A stretch of 64,000 nt of DNA from Methylacidiphilum caldifontis (GTDB lineage: Bacteria; Verrucomicrobiota; Verrucomicrobiia; Methylacidiphilales; Methylacidiphilaceae), in NCBI RefSeq assembly GCF_017310505.1, contig NZ_CP065957.1:1364001-1428000 (forward strand), in the 5' to 3' direction. The notes under the pieces are model-generated. The model saw only the letters and a program-made list of their open reading frames with translations. It did no database searches and was not told where the DNA came from. The translations under genes were made by a program, and so were the position numbers. This document shows, in pieces, positions 42,178 to 51,202 of the stretch (the stretch's first letter is position 1; every line of letters begins with the position of its first letter).

Positions 42178-43407
42178 GTGGAAGAAAAAAAGCTATTAGC
42201 CGTTCCCTTTATGGATTTGAAAAGGGTTTTAGATTTTGAAAAAAAAAACTTACAAGAAGCGTTTAACCGAGTCCTTGAAAGTGGACGATACATTCTTAGC
42301 CAGGAGGTAGCAAGCTTTGAACAATCGCTTTCAGCTTATCTGAATATAAGACATTGTATCGGAGTTTCTTCTGGAAGTGATGCCCTTTTACTTTCTTTCT
42401 TAGCTTTGGGAATAAAACCAGCTGAAAAAGTAATATGTCCTACATTTACCTTTTTTGCTACTGCAGGTTCCATTGCACGGATTGGAGCTAGACCCGTTTT
42501 TGCTGATAGTTGTCCAGGTTGTTTTCAACTCCCTCCTTTTGAAGCTCAATCCAGAATCGATTCAGAAACTCGAGGAATAGTTCCAGTTCATCTTTTTGGA
42601 CAATGTGCGGATATGGATGGCTTTAAGGCAATTCAACAAAAAAAGGATATTTTTATTATTGAAGACAGTGCACAGGCTTTTGGAGCATCGCTAGGGGACA
42701 AAAAAGCGGGTGTTCTTGGGGATGTGGGTTGTTTTTCGTTTTTCCCAACAAAAAATTTAGCCGCCCTCGGTGAAGCGGGACTTGTTGTGACAGCTTCAGA
42801 TGAAATCGCTTATAAATTAAAAGCTTTAAGGGTACATGGGTCGTTTAGGCAGAAATATATCCATGAATTAATTGGAGGGAACTTTCGCATGGATGAAATG
42901 CAAGCGGCTTTCCTTCACGTTCGATTAAATGCTGTTGATAAACTGATCGAACAAAGAATAAAAAACGCTCTGCTTTATGAACAAGCTTTCCTTTCTTCGG
43001 GTATCGCTATACTATGCCCTGATCCTTGCTTATGCCAGACTAAAAAATATGAGGGACTAAGCCATTGGGACAAAGATAACTATTATCCTATCTATCTTCC
43101 TCGATCGGTTAGAGGAAGGCATACCTTTAATCAATATGTAATTAGAATAAAAAAAGAAAGAGATAAGCTTAGGGATTATCTTAAAGATCGGGGTATCCAG
43201 ACCGAGATCTATTATCCCATGCCTTTGCATCTACAACCTTGTTTTTCTTCCTTGGGTTATCAAAAGGGTGATTTCCCCATTGCTGAAAAGCTTTCTCAGG
43301 AAGTTATGGCCCTCCCTATTTTCCCTGGACTGACAGAGGAGGAGATCGAAAGGGTTGTTAAGGTTATTTGTCAGTTTTTTGGCCATCCTTATAAAAGCTT
43401 ACCCTAG
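42178..43407 (+). CDS. DegT/DnrJ/EryC1-family PLP aminotransferase (sugar aminotransferase)
   Basis: The fold-type I aminotransferase is recognised by FMDLKRVLDFEKKNLQEAFNRVLESGRYILSQEVASFEQSLSAYL, the PLP phosphate loop SSGSDALLLSFLALG, and the catalytic Lys in CFSFFPTKNLAALGEAGLVV. EDSAQAFGAS supplies the PLP-contacting Asp. Such enzymes transfer an amino group to nucleotide-linked keto sugars in O-antigen, exopolysaccharide or glycan synthesis. An insertion near 290-315 (CPDPCLCQTKKYEGL) is unusual. The GTG start is supported by a GGAGG site. It forms a short module with the RmlD-like gene and the RfaH-like regulator. Confidence 0.87.
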   Translation: MEEKKLLAVPFMDLKRVLDFEKKNLQEAFNRVLESGRYILSQEVASFEQSLSAYLNIRHCIGVSSGSDALLLSFLALGIKPAEKVICPTFTFFATAGSIARIGARPVFADSCPGCFQLPPFEAQSRIDSETRGIVPVHLFGQCADMDGFKAIQQKKDIFIIEDSAQAFGASLGDKKAGVLGDVGCFSFFPTKNLAALGEAGLVVTASDEIAYKLKALRVHGSFRQKYIHELIGGNFRMDEMQAAFLHVRLNAVDKLIEQRIKNALLYEQAFLSSGIAILCPDPCLCQTKKYEGLSHWDKDNYYPIYLPRSVRGRHTFNQYVIRIKKERDKLRDYLKDRGIQTEIYYPMPLHLQPCFSSLGYQKGDFPIAEKLSQEVMALPIFPGLTEEEIERVVKVICQFFGHPYKSLP

Positions 43408-43486
43408 AGAAGCTTTTTGTTTGTCAATGAAATATTAGCTTGTAAACAACTTCATTTTATTTTTTACTTTTATATCTATTGCCCAT

Positions 43487-45982
43487 ATGTATTTGGCCGA
43501 TCTTCTCTTTAATCAAAAGGAATCCAGGGGCTGCAATTTCCTAAAAGGGCTATTTATTATTGTTTTTCTGATATTCTCTTTTTTTGTTTTTTCTATTGAG
43601 CTTTCAGCCCAAGACGATGAAGTAACTGAAGAACAAAATGTTCCTCCGGGACAAATGCCCATAGAAATTACTGCCGAAGAAACTCATTTCGTTGGCAATA
43701 TCGCTGTAGCTAGGGGTAATGCGGTGGCCCATTATGGAGAGACGGATATCTATGCCGATCAGATAAGCTATGATGCTCAAAAACGAGAAGTCATAGCTGA
43801 TGGTAATGCCCGAGTTTACACAGAAAAACGAGTCTTTAGAGCATCTCATATCGTGTATAACTTGGATACTAAGGCGATTACGGCTCAAAATTGGTCCCTT
43901 TTTGATACTCCTCTTTTATCCTCCGGTCAAACTTTAACCACCCCTGAAGAAGATCATTATCATATAGAAAATGGAATGTTTACTGTTGAGAATAGGGAAA
44001 ATCCTTATTTTCAAACTAAAGCTAAAACGATCGATATTTATGCCAATGACAAGATTGTCATGAAGAATGTTACCGTATACATGGGCAAGATTCCAATTCT
44101 TTGGCTTCCTGTTATTAGTCAACCTTTAAATAGTGAAGAAAGTACTTACAATGTGATTCCAGGAGAAAGGTCTTACTGGGGATGGTTTGTAACCTTTACT
44201 TATAACTATAAGTTTAGTGAAAAAGCGGCAGCTACTTTTCAACTTGACTACAGATCCTTGAGAGGTGCGGCAGGGGGGGCAATTCTAAAATTTATTCCTA
44301 GTGAGGGAGGTACCGGTTTTTTGAGAATGTATTATGCCAATGACTTGGATTACCAGCTTAATCCAACCTCTCTTCCTCGATTTGACGTTGGTCCCAACCG
44401 AGGAATGGTTAATCTGGCTCTGAAAATGCCTTTAACTCAAGAATTTACTCTTTCTACAGATATCAATTATTGGACTGATCCTTACATAATGGAGGATTTT
44501 CTTTGGAATACTTACATGTATAACCGGCAACCGGACAATGTGGCTTGGCTCAATTATTATAATCCGAATTTTACTGCCGATCTTTTGGTAAGGGATAATT
44601 TAATGCCTTTTTTCAATTCTATAAACAGGCTGCCTGAACTTTCCATTTTGACTAACCGTACCCGTATTTTCAATACCCCTATTGCTTATCAATCCCGCTA
44701 CAGCGTGGTTAATTTTGAAGAGCAATTTTCAAATCTCAATTTTACTCCTGGCAATATCTTTGGCCTTTTTTATCCCTGGCAACCTCTCAACCGTTTTGTT
44801 TTCCCTTTAGCTCGTACTCAAACCTTGACTCCAGCCCAGCTCCTTTCCTTGCCTCCTCCCTACTATCTAAGCAATTATGGGGGCTACAGGTGGGATACCT
44901 ACCAAGAACTGAGCTATCCTAAAGAATATTTCCATTGGTTATCGGTCACTCCTCGTATAGGATTTGAAGGCACATATTGGAGCGACCAAAATGTACTGAG
45001 TGCTGTCCCCACCGCTAGCCGATTGGATTTTAGTAGAGCCCTTTTTGTTGCTGGACTTGAAAGTTCGTTTAAGCTTTCGCATGTTTGGGAGAATGTCGAG
45101 CTATCTTCCTTGGGGATTCATGGGATAAGACATGTCGTTCAGCCTTTTATGAATTTTCAGTATATTCCTAATCCCTATGATAATCCTTACCAAGTTTTAG
45201 GATTTGATAACTTTATGCCCACGATTACCCCCCCTGTGATCAATCTTATGAATTATCCATCGATCGACTCGCTATTTGGGATGACTTATCTAAGGGCGGG
45301 AATAAAACAAAGGATTCAAACCAAAAGAAATGGAAGTACTTATAATCTTATCGAATTTACGGCCTTTGTTGACGCAAATTGGGATAGAAAATACAATCAG
45401 CTTCTCATTCCCATGAGTGATACAGTCGATGAGGTCTATGGGGTAGTAGATATTAATCCTGTACCCTGGTTAAGCTTGCATTCTGATATCGCTTTGCCGA
45501 CCTGTGATTTAGGATATACAAACTGGACTACCTCCATTGCTTATCAGTTTCATCGATCTAATGATGTTATGCTGGGATATTCCTATTTAAATAATGTTCA
45601 AGTGCCTATCAGCTTTCTTCCCATACCGCTTACCGCTGCGTTTCCTGCTGTTATCAATGGGGTCCCCAGTTTGAATGGATCGATACTCAGTGCCTATTCA
45701 CAGGCCTTTATTGGGCAGCAAAACACCGTTTTTGTATCCGATTTCTGGAGGATAAATAAGGATTGGCAGGTGATGGGCATGTTGACCTACCAAGGTACAG
45801 GAAGTTATATTCCTTTTGAAAACTTTACCATTTATAGAGATCTCCAGGATTGGGTCCTTTCTTTTAATTTTCAAAACATCATGTTTCCTGGTAGCCCCTC
45901 TATCCAAATGTATTATGTCGCTTTGACCTTGAAAGCATTCCCTTCTCTTAAGGTGGATTATGGTTGGGGAAGTGGAATGTGA
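43487..45982 (+). CDS. lptD: LPS-assembly protein LptD (OstA)
   Basis: This outer-membrane beta-barrel inserts lipopolysaccharide at the cell surface. After a signal peptide (hydrophobic residues 20-40, ending around SAQ), an OstA/LptA-like periplasmic domain follows (ITAEETHFVGNIAVARGNAVAHYGETDIYADQISYDAQKREVIADGNARVYTE). The rest is a long beta-rich barrel with alternating aromatic residues. The 831 aa length is normal. It supports a diderm envelope with LPS. It follows a DegT-type sugar gene. Its end overlaps the convergent PNPOx-like gene by 25 bases. Confidence 0.88.
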   Translation: MYLADLLFNQKESRGCNFLKGLFIIVFLIFSFFVFSIELSAQDDEVTEEQNVPPGQMPIEITAEETHFVGNIAVARGNAVAHYGETDIYADQISYDAQKREVIADGNARVYTEKRVFRASHIVYNLDTKAITAQNWSLFDTPLLSSGQTLTTPEEDHYHIENGMFTVENRENPYFQTKAKTIDIYANDKIVMKNVTVYMGKIPILWLPVISQPLNSEESTYNVIPGERSYWGWFVTFTYNYKFSEKAAATFQLDYRSLRGAAGGAILKFIPSEGGTGFLRMYYANDLDYQLNPTSLPRFDVGPNRGMVNLALKMPLTQEFTLSTDINYWTDPYIMEDFLWNTYMYNRQPDNVAWLNYYNPNFTADLLVRDNLMPFFNSINRLPELSILTNRTRIFNTPIAYQSRYSVVNFEEQFSNLNFTPGNIFGLFYPWQPLNRFVFPLARTQTLTPAQLLSLPPPYYLSNYGGYRWDTYQELSYPKEYFHWLSVTPRIGFEGTYWSDQNVLSAVPTASRLDFSRALFVAGLESSFKLSHVWENVELSSLGIHGIRHVVQPFMNFQYIPNPYDNPYQVLGFDNFMPTITPPVINLMNYPSIDSLFGMTYLRAGIKQRIQTKRNGSTYNLIEFTAFVDANWDRKYNQLLIPMSDTVDEVYGVVDINPVPWLSLHSDIALPTCDLGYTNWTTSIAYQFHRSNDVMLGYSYLNNVQVPISFLPIPLTAAFPAVINGVPSLNGSILSAYSQAFIGQQNTVFVSDFWRINKDWQVMGMLTYQGTGSYIPFENFTIYRDLQDWVLSFNFQNIMFPGSPSIQMYYVALTLKAFPSLKVDYGWGSGM

Positions 45983-46533
45983 GGATCTTTGGGGATAGAA
46001 AATTCTGTAGAGATACCATCAATACTGACTGCATTTTTTTGCTGCCAGTATTGCTGAATACCCTTTTCTCCCTTTTTGTTTGCCCAACGAATGAGATGTT
46101 CTCTATCTGCTTTGAATTGAAACAAAGGAACACCAAATCCACAGGAAGTCGATACGAGATCAACAATCATTTCTATGAGCTGTCTTGATCCTGGAAGAGA
46201 AGGGAAAAGCTTAATGAGCTCTTCCCACTTTTTTTCCCAGGGATGTATAGTCGTGCCTTTTCCGTAAAGCCTTAATATAAGAGGATCTCCTTCAAATGAA
46301 CAAAACATAAGGGTTATTCGTCCGTCAACTTTAAGATGCGCAGCCGTTTCGTTACCACTTCCTGTAAGATTAAGCCAAATGAGCCTTTGTGGACCTAAAA
46401 TGCGTAAAGTATCTAAGCCTTTAGGTGAGATATTAATTCGACTTGTAGCTGTTGCTGTGGCAACAAAAAATATTTTTTGCTGTTCAATAAAATCTTTAAG
46501 TTCTGGAGTAATTTCTCTGTATTTTTTCCCCAT
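45958..46533 (-). CDS. Pyridoxamine 5'-phosphate oxidase-like FMN-binding protein
   Basis: The opening MGKKYREITPELKDFIEQQKIFFVATATATSRINISPKGLDTLRILGPQRLIWLNLTGSGNETAAHLKVDGRITLMFCSFEGDPLILRLYGKGT matches the split-barrel flavin-binding family (PNPOx-like). The function is probably an FMN- or F420-type oxidoreductase or binding protein, not vitamin B6 synthesis, because the PNPOx catalytic C-terminal block is missing. It lies 11 bases downstream of kdpC on the same strand, so it may be co-transcribed with the kdp genes. Its tail overlaps lptD. Confidence 0.8.
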   Translation of the reverse strand: MGKKYREITPELKDFIEQQKIFFVATATATSRINISPKGLDTLRILGPQRLIWLNLTGSGNETAAHLKVDGRITLMFCSFEGDPLILRLYGKGTTIHPWEKKWEELIKLFPSLPGSRQLIEMIVDLVSTSCGFGVPLFQFKADREHLIRWANKKGEKGIQQYWQQKNAVSIDGISTEFSIPKDPHIPLPQP

Positions 46534-46544
46534 GGTTTAAAAGC

Positions 46545-47129
46545 CTATCTTCTTGGATACAACTTGTCGAGTTCAAGATTTAGTAAGAGCACGTTAACCA
46601 CCCGTTCACCGAATACCCCGGCGATGGGACCTTGAGTATATTTGAAAACGAGTTGTTCAATTGTTTTTATGTCCGCTTTCCTTTCATGGGATATTCGAGG
46701 AACTTGAAGGAGAGCATTTGCAAGGCTAATGTGGGGATCTAAGCCACTGGCTGATGCAAAGACCGCATCGGATGGAACAAGGGTTGTAGTGGACAAACTG
46801 TTTTCTTTTCTGTACCTTTGTATTCTTTCTTTAACCGTTTGCAGCAGTGTTAAGGAAGAAGGGGCAAGGTTTGAACCCCCGGAATTTAACCCATCATAAT
46901 CTGAAGCTGAAGGACGTGAATGAAAATACCAGGGAGATTCGAATTTTTGACCAATTAGAGCCGATCCCACTATTTTTCCGCTTGGATCTTTGATTAAACT
47001 CCCTTCAGATTGGTAAGGGAAAAGAATTTTTCCAATGATATAAATCATCAAAGGATAAAGGCCACCTAAAATGAGGGTTAATAGAAAAGTGATTTTTAAA
47101 GAGAGGATCAACGAAGACATGATTTTCAT
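46545..47129 (-). CDS. kdpC: Potassium-transporting ATPase KdpC subunit
   Basis: KdpC is the single-span accessory subunit of the high-affinity K+ pump. The N-terminal hydrophobic segment [31 protein letters not shown] and the soluble part with [25 protein letters not shown] and [19 protein letters not shown] are family hallmarks. I use the ATG at 47129, ten bases after kdpB ends; a TTG at 47147 would add six residues and overlap kdpB. About 194 aa. Confidence 0.92.
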   Translation of the reverse strand: MKIMSSLILSLKITFLLTLILGGLYPLMIYIIGKILFPYQSEGSLIKDPSGKIVGSALIGQKFESPWYFHSRPSASDYDGLNSGGSNLAPSSLTLLQTVKERIQRYRKENSLSTTTLVPSDAVFASASGLDPHISLANALLQVPRISHERKADIKTIEQLVFKYTQGPIAGVFGERVVNVLLLNLELDKLYPRR

Positions 47130-47139
47130 GGCTGAAGGA

Positions 47140-49185
47140 TTAAACAAGATGCAGGAAAAATAAGAGTTCGTCTATGACTTTAATGCCAAGGAACGGGGCC
47201 ACAATCCCCCCTATTCCATAAATAAAGATGTTTTTAATCAATAAGGTTTCGGCAGAAGTCGTTTTTAATTTGACCCCTTTTAAGGCGATCGGAATAAGCA
47301 AAACGATGACGATGGCATTGAAAATGACTGCACTGAGAATCGCACTTTCAGGAGTCCGCAGTTGCATGATATTCAGGGGAGCGATTTCGGGAAAGGTAGA
47401 CATCAGCATGGCTGGTATGATAGCAAAATACTTGGCCACATCATTAGCTATGCTAAATGTGGTCAAAGCACCGCGAGTAATAAGAAGTTGTTTGCCGATT
47501 TCAACGATTTCGATCAGCTTTGTCGGATTACTGTCAAGATCGACCATGTTTCCAGCTTCTCTTGCCGCTTGCGTTCCCGTATTCATGGCTACTCCTACAT
47601 CGGCTTGAGCTAAAGCAGGAGCATCATTTGTTCCATCCCCTGCCATCGCAACGAGATGCCCAAGCGCCTGTTCTTGTCTAATCCTTTTAAGCTTTTGTTC
47701 AGGAGTAACCTGGGCCATAAAATCATCAACGCCCGCTTCTGCGGCTATAGCTGCTGCGGTAAGAGGGTTGTCTCCTGTAATCATGATAGTCTTTATTCCC
47801 ATTTTTCTCAGTCTTGCAAAACGTTCCTGGATTCCCCCTTTAACGATATCTTTAAGTTGAATGACCCCAAGAACCTCCTGGCCCTCTACAACAACCAAGG
47901 GAGTACCACCGGTTTTGGCCACACTGGCAACAATTTCTTTTACAGGTTGAGGAAAAGATCCACCTATTTCTTTCAAGTAATTTTCTATGGCATCCATGGC
48001 TCCTTTACGTATTTTCCTTTCACAGCAGGAACCGTCAGCTGAATAAAAATCGACGCCACTCATTCGGGTTTTTGCGGAGAAAGGGATAAATTTTGCTCGA
48101 TTGTCGAGCACTTCTCTTCCTCTCAATCCATATTTTTCTTTAGCCAAGATAACAATAGATCTTCCTTCAGGAGTTTCATCGGCAAGGCTTGCCAGCTGTG
48201 CGGCATCGACAAGTCTAAAGTGATCTATGCCTGGTGCGGGTATAAATTCGGTGGCCATTCGGTTTCCAAGGGTAATTGTGCCCGTTTTATCAAGAAGAAG
48301 AACATCTATATCACCAGCCGCTTCAACCGCTCGCCCACTTGTAGCTATGACATTATGTTGGACAAGCCTGTCGATCCCAGCTATGCCGATGGCGCTCAGA
48401 AGGCCACCAATAGTAGTTGGGATCAGGCAAACGGTTAGACTCGATAAGATTGGAATCGATACGGGAGCTTGGGAGTATTTTAATAAGGGCACAAGTGTGA
48501 CCACAACCAACAAGAATATGAAGGTTAAGGAAGCTAAGAGTATAGTTAAGGCAATTTCATTTGGTGTTTTCTGTCTTTTTGCTCCTTCAACCATGTCGAT
48601 CATCCTGTCTAAAAAAGTGTTGCCTGGCTCGGCCGTAATCCTTATAACAATCCTATCGCTGATGACTCTTGTACCCCCAGTCACAGCACTTCTGTCTCCT
48701 CCACTTTCTCGGATAACGGGAGCAGACTCTCCGGTAATGGCTGATTCGTCGACTGTAGCTGCCCCTTCAATGACCTCACCATCTGAGGGGATGGTATCAC
48801 CCGCAACGCAGACTACCAGATCACCTTTTTTTAATGCTCTGGCATTGACAATTTCTTCTTTTCCTTGAACAAGTTTTTTTGCTACGGTAATGGTTCTGCT
48901 TAATTTTAAGCTCTCTGCTTGGGCTTTCCCCCGGCTTTCAGCGATGGCCTCGGCAAAATTGGCAAAAAAAACGGTAAACCATAACCACAGACAGATCTGT
49001 ATGGTAAAAGGCAAGGGTTCAGAAGAATGGCCTATTTCTATTGTTGTGACTATTGCGCCAATTTCAGTCACGAAAATGACTGGATTTTTCCAAAGAGTAA
49101 GAGGATTGAGTTTAAGGAAAGCTTCTTTAATAGCTGAAATGATAAGAGAATAATTCCAGAAAGAAGGAGTTTTTAAAGTTTTCAT
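47140..49185 (-). CDS. kdpB: Potassium-transporting P-type ATPase KdpB
   Basis: KdpB is the ATP-hydrolysing P-type subunit of KdpFABC. The phosphorylation motif [11 protein letters not shown] is near residue 305, the actuator motif TGES is in [23 protein letters not shown], and the hinge [31 protein letters not shown] and [53 protein letters not shown] are complete. 681 aa is the normal length. It follows kdpA by three bases. Confidence 0.97.
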   Translation of the reverse strand: MKTLKTPSFWNYSLIISAIKEAFLKLNPLTLWKNPVIFVTEIGAIVTTIEIGHSSEPLPFTIQICLWLWFTVFFANFAEAIAESRGKAQAESLKLSRTITVAKKLVQGKEEIVNARALKKGDLVVCVAGDTIPSDGEVIEGAATVDESAITGESAPVIRESGGDRSAVTGGTRVISDRIVIRITAEPGNTFLDRMIDMVEGAKRQKTPNEIALTILLASLTFIFLLVVVTLVPLLKYSQAPVSIPILSSLTVCLIPTTIGGLLSAIGIAGIDRLVQHNVIATSGRAVEAAGDIDVLLLDKTGTITLGNRMATEFIPAPGIDHFRLVDAAQLASLADETPEGRSIVILAKEKYGLRGREVLDNRAKFIPFSAKTRMSGVDFYSADGSCCERKIRKGAMDAIENYLKEIGGSFPQPVKEIVASVAKTGGTPLVVVEGQEVLGVIQLKDIVKGGIQERFARLRKMGIKTIMITGDNPLTAAAIAAEAGVDDFMAQVTPEQKLKRIRQEQALGHLVAMAGDGTNDAPALAQADVGVAMNTGTQAAREAGNMVDLDSNPTKLIEIVEIGKQLLITRGALTTFSIANDVAKYFAIIPAMLMSTFPEIAPLNIMQLRTPESAILSAVIFNAIVIVLLIPIALKGVKLKTTSAETLLIKNIFIYGIGGIVAPFLGIKVIDELLFFLHLV

Positions 49186-49188
49186 CGG

Positions 49189-50913
49189 TTAAAAGGTTTT
49201 TCCCATACCCATCATGAAATGTTCAAGGATAGGACCTAGTGTAAGGGAGGGGAAAAAGTTAAGGGCGCTGAGAAGAAAAATGGTTGAGCCCAAAACAAAA
49301 ACAAAGAGAAAGCCTGTGGTAGGAAAGACGGTTTGACTTGCATAACGTTTCTGGCACACTAGAGAACCCGCTATGGCAAGGATCGGAATAAGAACAAAAT
49401 ACCTTCCCAAAAACATGGCAACTCCAAGAAGAAGAGCATAGGGCATTGAGCTAGCATTTAGTCCTCCAAAAGCACTTCCATTGTTTTCAGAAGTCGAAGT
49501 AAAAGCATACAGAATTTCTGTCAGTCCATGAGGCCCTTTATTGCCTAAGGCTGAAACTCCCCATGAAGAATGTATAGCCAGAGCCGAAAAACCTAGTATG
49601 AGTACATATTGAATCATGAGAGCAAGGACGGCCATTTTAATCTCATAGCTACCGATTCTTTTCCCTAGATAGCCGGGGGTTCGGCCAATCATAAGCCCAA
49701 AAAGGAAAACCGTAAGAATAACAAAAAGAAGAATGCCGTATAAGCCTGATCCAACTCCTCCAAAAATGATTTCTCCAAGACTCATGTTAAAAAGGGGTAT
49801 CATTCCAGCCAAAGGCTGGAAAGAATCATGCATGGCGTTAACAGCGCCACAGGATGTGCTTGTCGTTATAGAAGCAAAAAGGCTGGATTCGAATATTCCA
49901 AAACGCATTTCTTTGCCTTCCATATTTAAAGGATTTTGTATACTCAGGGATTTAAAAAGGGGATTCGCTGATTGCTCAAAATAAAAGCAGCTTAGAACAA
50001 GGATGAGAAAAAGGATGACCATCGTCAGCCATATAGACCAGCCATGGCTAAGTTTTTTACAACTTAATCCAAAAAAATAGGTAAGTGCACTGGGAATGAG
50101 AAAAATGGCAAGCATTTCTACGAAGTTGGAAAGAGGGGTAGGATTTTCATAGGGATGAGCCGAATTGGCATTGAAAAAGCCTCCCCCGTTAGTCCCTAAA
50201 AGTTTGATCGCTTCTTGAGAGGCTATTGGACCTTGAGGAATTATGGAAAGACCGGTTTCGTTCTGTGCGCCATGATCAAGAGGGTTATATTTAACATAAG
50301 AATTGAAGTTTTGGGGAACTCCTTGAGAAATGAGAATCAAGGCTATTAAAAGGGAAAGGGGCAAAAGCAGATAGTAGTGTATGCGGATGAGATCGATCCA
50401 GCAGTTCCCTATGGTTTTCATTTCAGTTCGGACTATGCCTCGAACCAAAGCAGCGGCTGCAGCGACTCCGGTTGCAGCCGAAGTAAAGTTGGGTACAGCC
50501 AGTGCAAACATCTGGGAAAAATAGGATACGGCTTTTTCAGGGATGTACGATTGCCAGTTTGTATTGGTTCCAAAACTAATGGCTGTATTGAAGGCGATAG
50601 AAGGGGGCATCGCTCCAATTTTCTCGGGGTTAAGAGGAAGAATATGCTGAAGTCGTAAAATGAGGTAACTAAAGATTATACCAATAAAATTAAAAGCAAG
50701 AAGACCAAATGCATATTCAATCCAGCTTTGTTCTTTAGACTTGTCGATGGAACAAATTTTATAAGTAAAATTTTCCAAGGGTTTGAGCAAAGGATCGAAA
50801 AGCGTTTTTCCCTCTTTGTCGAGTACCCTAAAGATATGAATACCAAGGGGTTTGTTAAGTACTGCTAGCAAGGAAATAAAAAGGCCAAGTTCAATCCATA
50901 GGGAAGGTTTCAT
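49189..50913 (-). CDS. kdpA: Potassium-transporting ATPase KdpA, K+-channel-like subunit
   Basis: KdpA forms the K+ entry pore. The selectivity-filter repeats are seen in NTAISFGTNTNWQSYIPE, GTNGGGFFNANSAHPYENPTPLSNFVEM, SCGAVNAMHDSFQ and TSENNGSAFGGL. About ten or more membrane segments are visible across its 574 residues, a typical length. It is 16 bases after the tiny kdpF and just before kdpB. High-affinity K+ uptake fits a cell facing low K+ or acid stress (inference). No kdpDE regulator pair is in the window. Confidence 0.97.
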   Translation of the reverse strand: MKPSLWIELGLFISLLAVLNKPLGIHIFRVLDKEGKTLFDPLLKPLENFTYKICSIDKSKEQSWIEYAFGLLAFNFIGIIFSYLILRLQHILPLNPEKIGAMPPSIAFNTAISFGTNTNWQSYIPEKAVSYFSQMFALAVPNFTSAATGVAAAAALVRGIVRTEMKTIGNCWIDLIRIHYYLLLPLSLLIALILISQGVPQNFNSYVKYNPLDHGAQNETGLSIIPQGPIASQEAIKLLGTNGGGFFNANSAHPYENPTPLSNFVEMLAIFLIPSALTYFFGLSCKKLSHGWSIWLTMVILFLILVLSCFYFEQSANPLFKSLSIQNPLNMEGKEMRFGIFESSLFASITTSTSCGAVNAMHDSFQPLAGMIPLFNMSLGEIIFGGVGSGLYGILLFVILTVFLFGLMIGRTPGYLGKRIGSYEIKMAVLALMIQYVLILGFSALAIHSSWGVSALGNKGPHGLTEILYAFTSTSENNGSAFGGLNASSMPYALLLGVAMFLGRYFVLIPILAIAGSLVCQKRYASQTVFPTTGFLFVFVLGSTIFLLSALNFFPSLTLGPILEHFMMGMGKTF

Positions 50914-50929
50914 ATGTTTTTTAGTAACC

Positions 50930-51010
50930 TTAAAATTTCTCTGGCCAAAGGATTACCACAAGCAAATACAAGAGTAACAAAACAGAAAGACAAAGCAGAA
51001 AAATTAGCAT
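50930..51010 (-). CDS. kdpF: KdpF, small stabilising subunit of the Kdp pump
   Basis: A 26-residue frame from ATG at 51010 to TAA at 50930 begins MLIFLLCLSVLLLLYLL and ends VVILWPEKF. This is the KdpF pattern: one hydrophobic helix closed by the strongly conserved R/W-P-E-K-F tail. It is placed 16 bases before kdpA on the same strand, the usual kdpF position. It is far below normal gene-calling size and easily missed. KdpF sits between KdpA and KdpB and stabilises the complex. Confidence 0.88.
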   Translation of the reverse strand: MLIFLLCLSVLLLLYLLVVILWPEKF

Positions 51011-51037
51011 ATAGGCAATGGACTTTTCGTCATTTCT

Positions 51038-51121
51038 TTAAATTTTATCACATCCCATACAATAGAGTAGACTGCACGAAAAGAGCATAAAAATTAAAAA
51101 AATCATAAGGAGATCACTCAT
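51038..51121 (-). CDS. Second tiny membrane ORF upstream of kdpF (candidate)
   Basis: A 27-codon frame begins MSDLLMIFLIFMLFSCSLLYC and ends MGCDKI. It has a single predicted hydrophobic helix of 15-20 residues and a short charged tail. It lies 27 bases before kdpF on the same strand, so it is probably the first gene of the kdp message. I recall similar mini-ORFs ahead of kdpF in other bacteria that end in Y-x-x-G/A-C-D/E-K/R-L/I, but I cannot check this here. There is no clear ribosome site. It might be an accessory Kdp peptide or a leader peptide. Confidence 0.5.
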   Translation of the reverse strand: MSDLLMIFLIFMLFSCSLLYCMGCDKI

Positions 51122-51202
51122 AGTCCAATAGTAATTTTTTTTTGTAACATTGAGGAATTAAAAGATTAAGTGAAGATATTAAAATTCCATAAAAACTTTG
51201 TT

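Noticed and set aside
48227-48868. 213-codon open frame on the plus strand inside kdpB
   Set aside because: It is antisense to a clearly conserved P-type ATPase and its translation has no known motifs. Long antisense frames like this follow from codon bias in kdpB.
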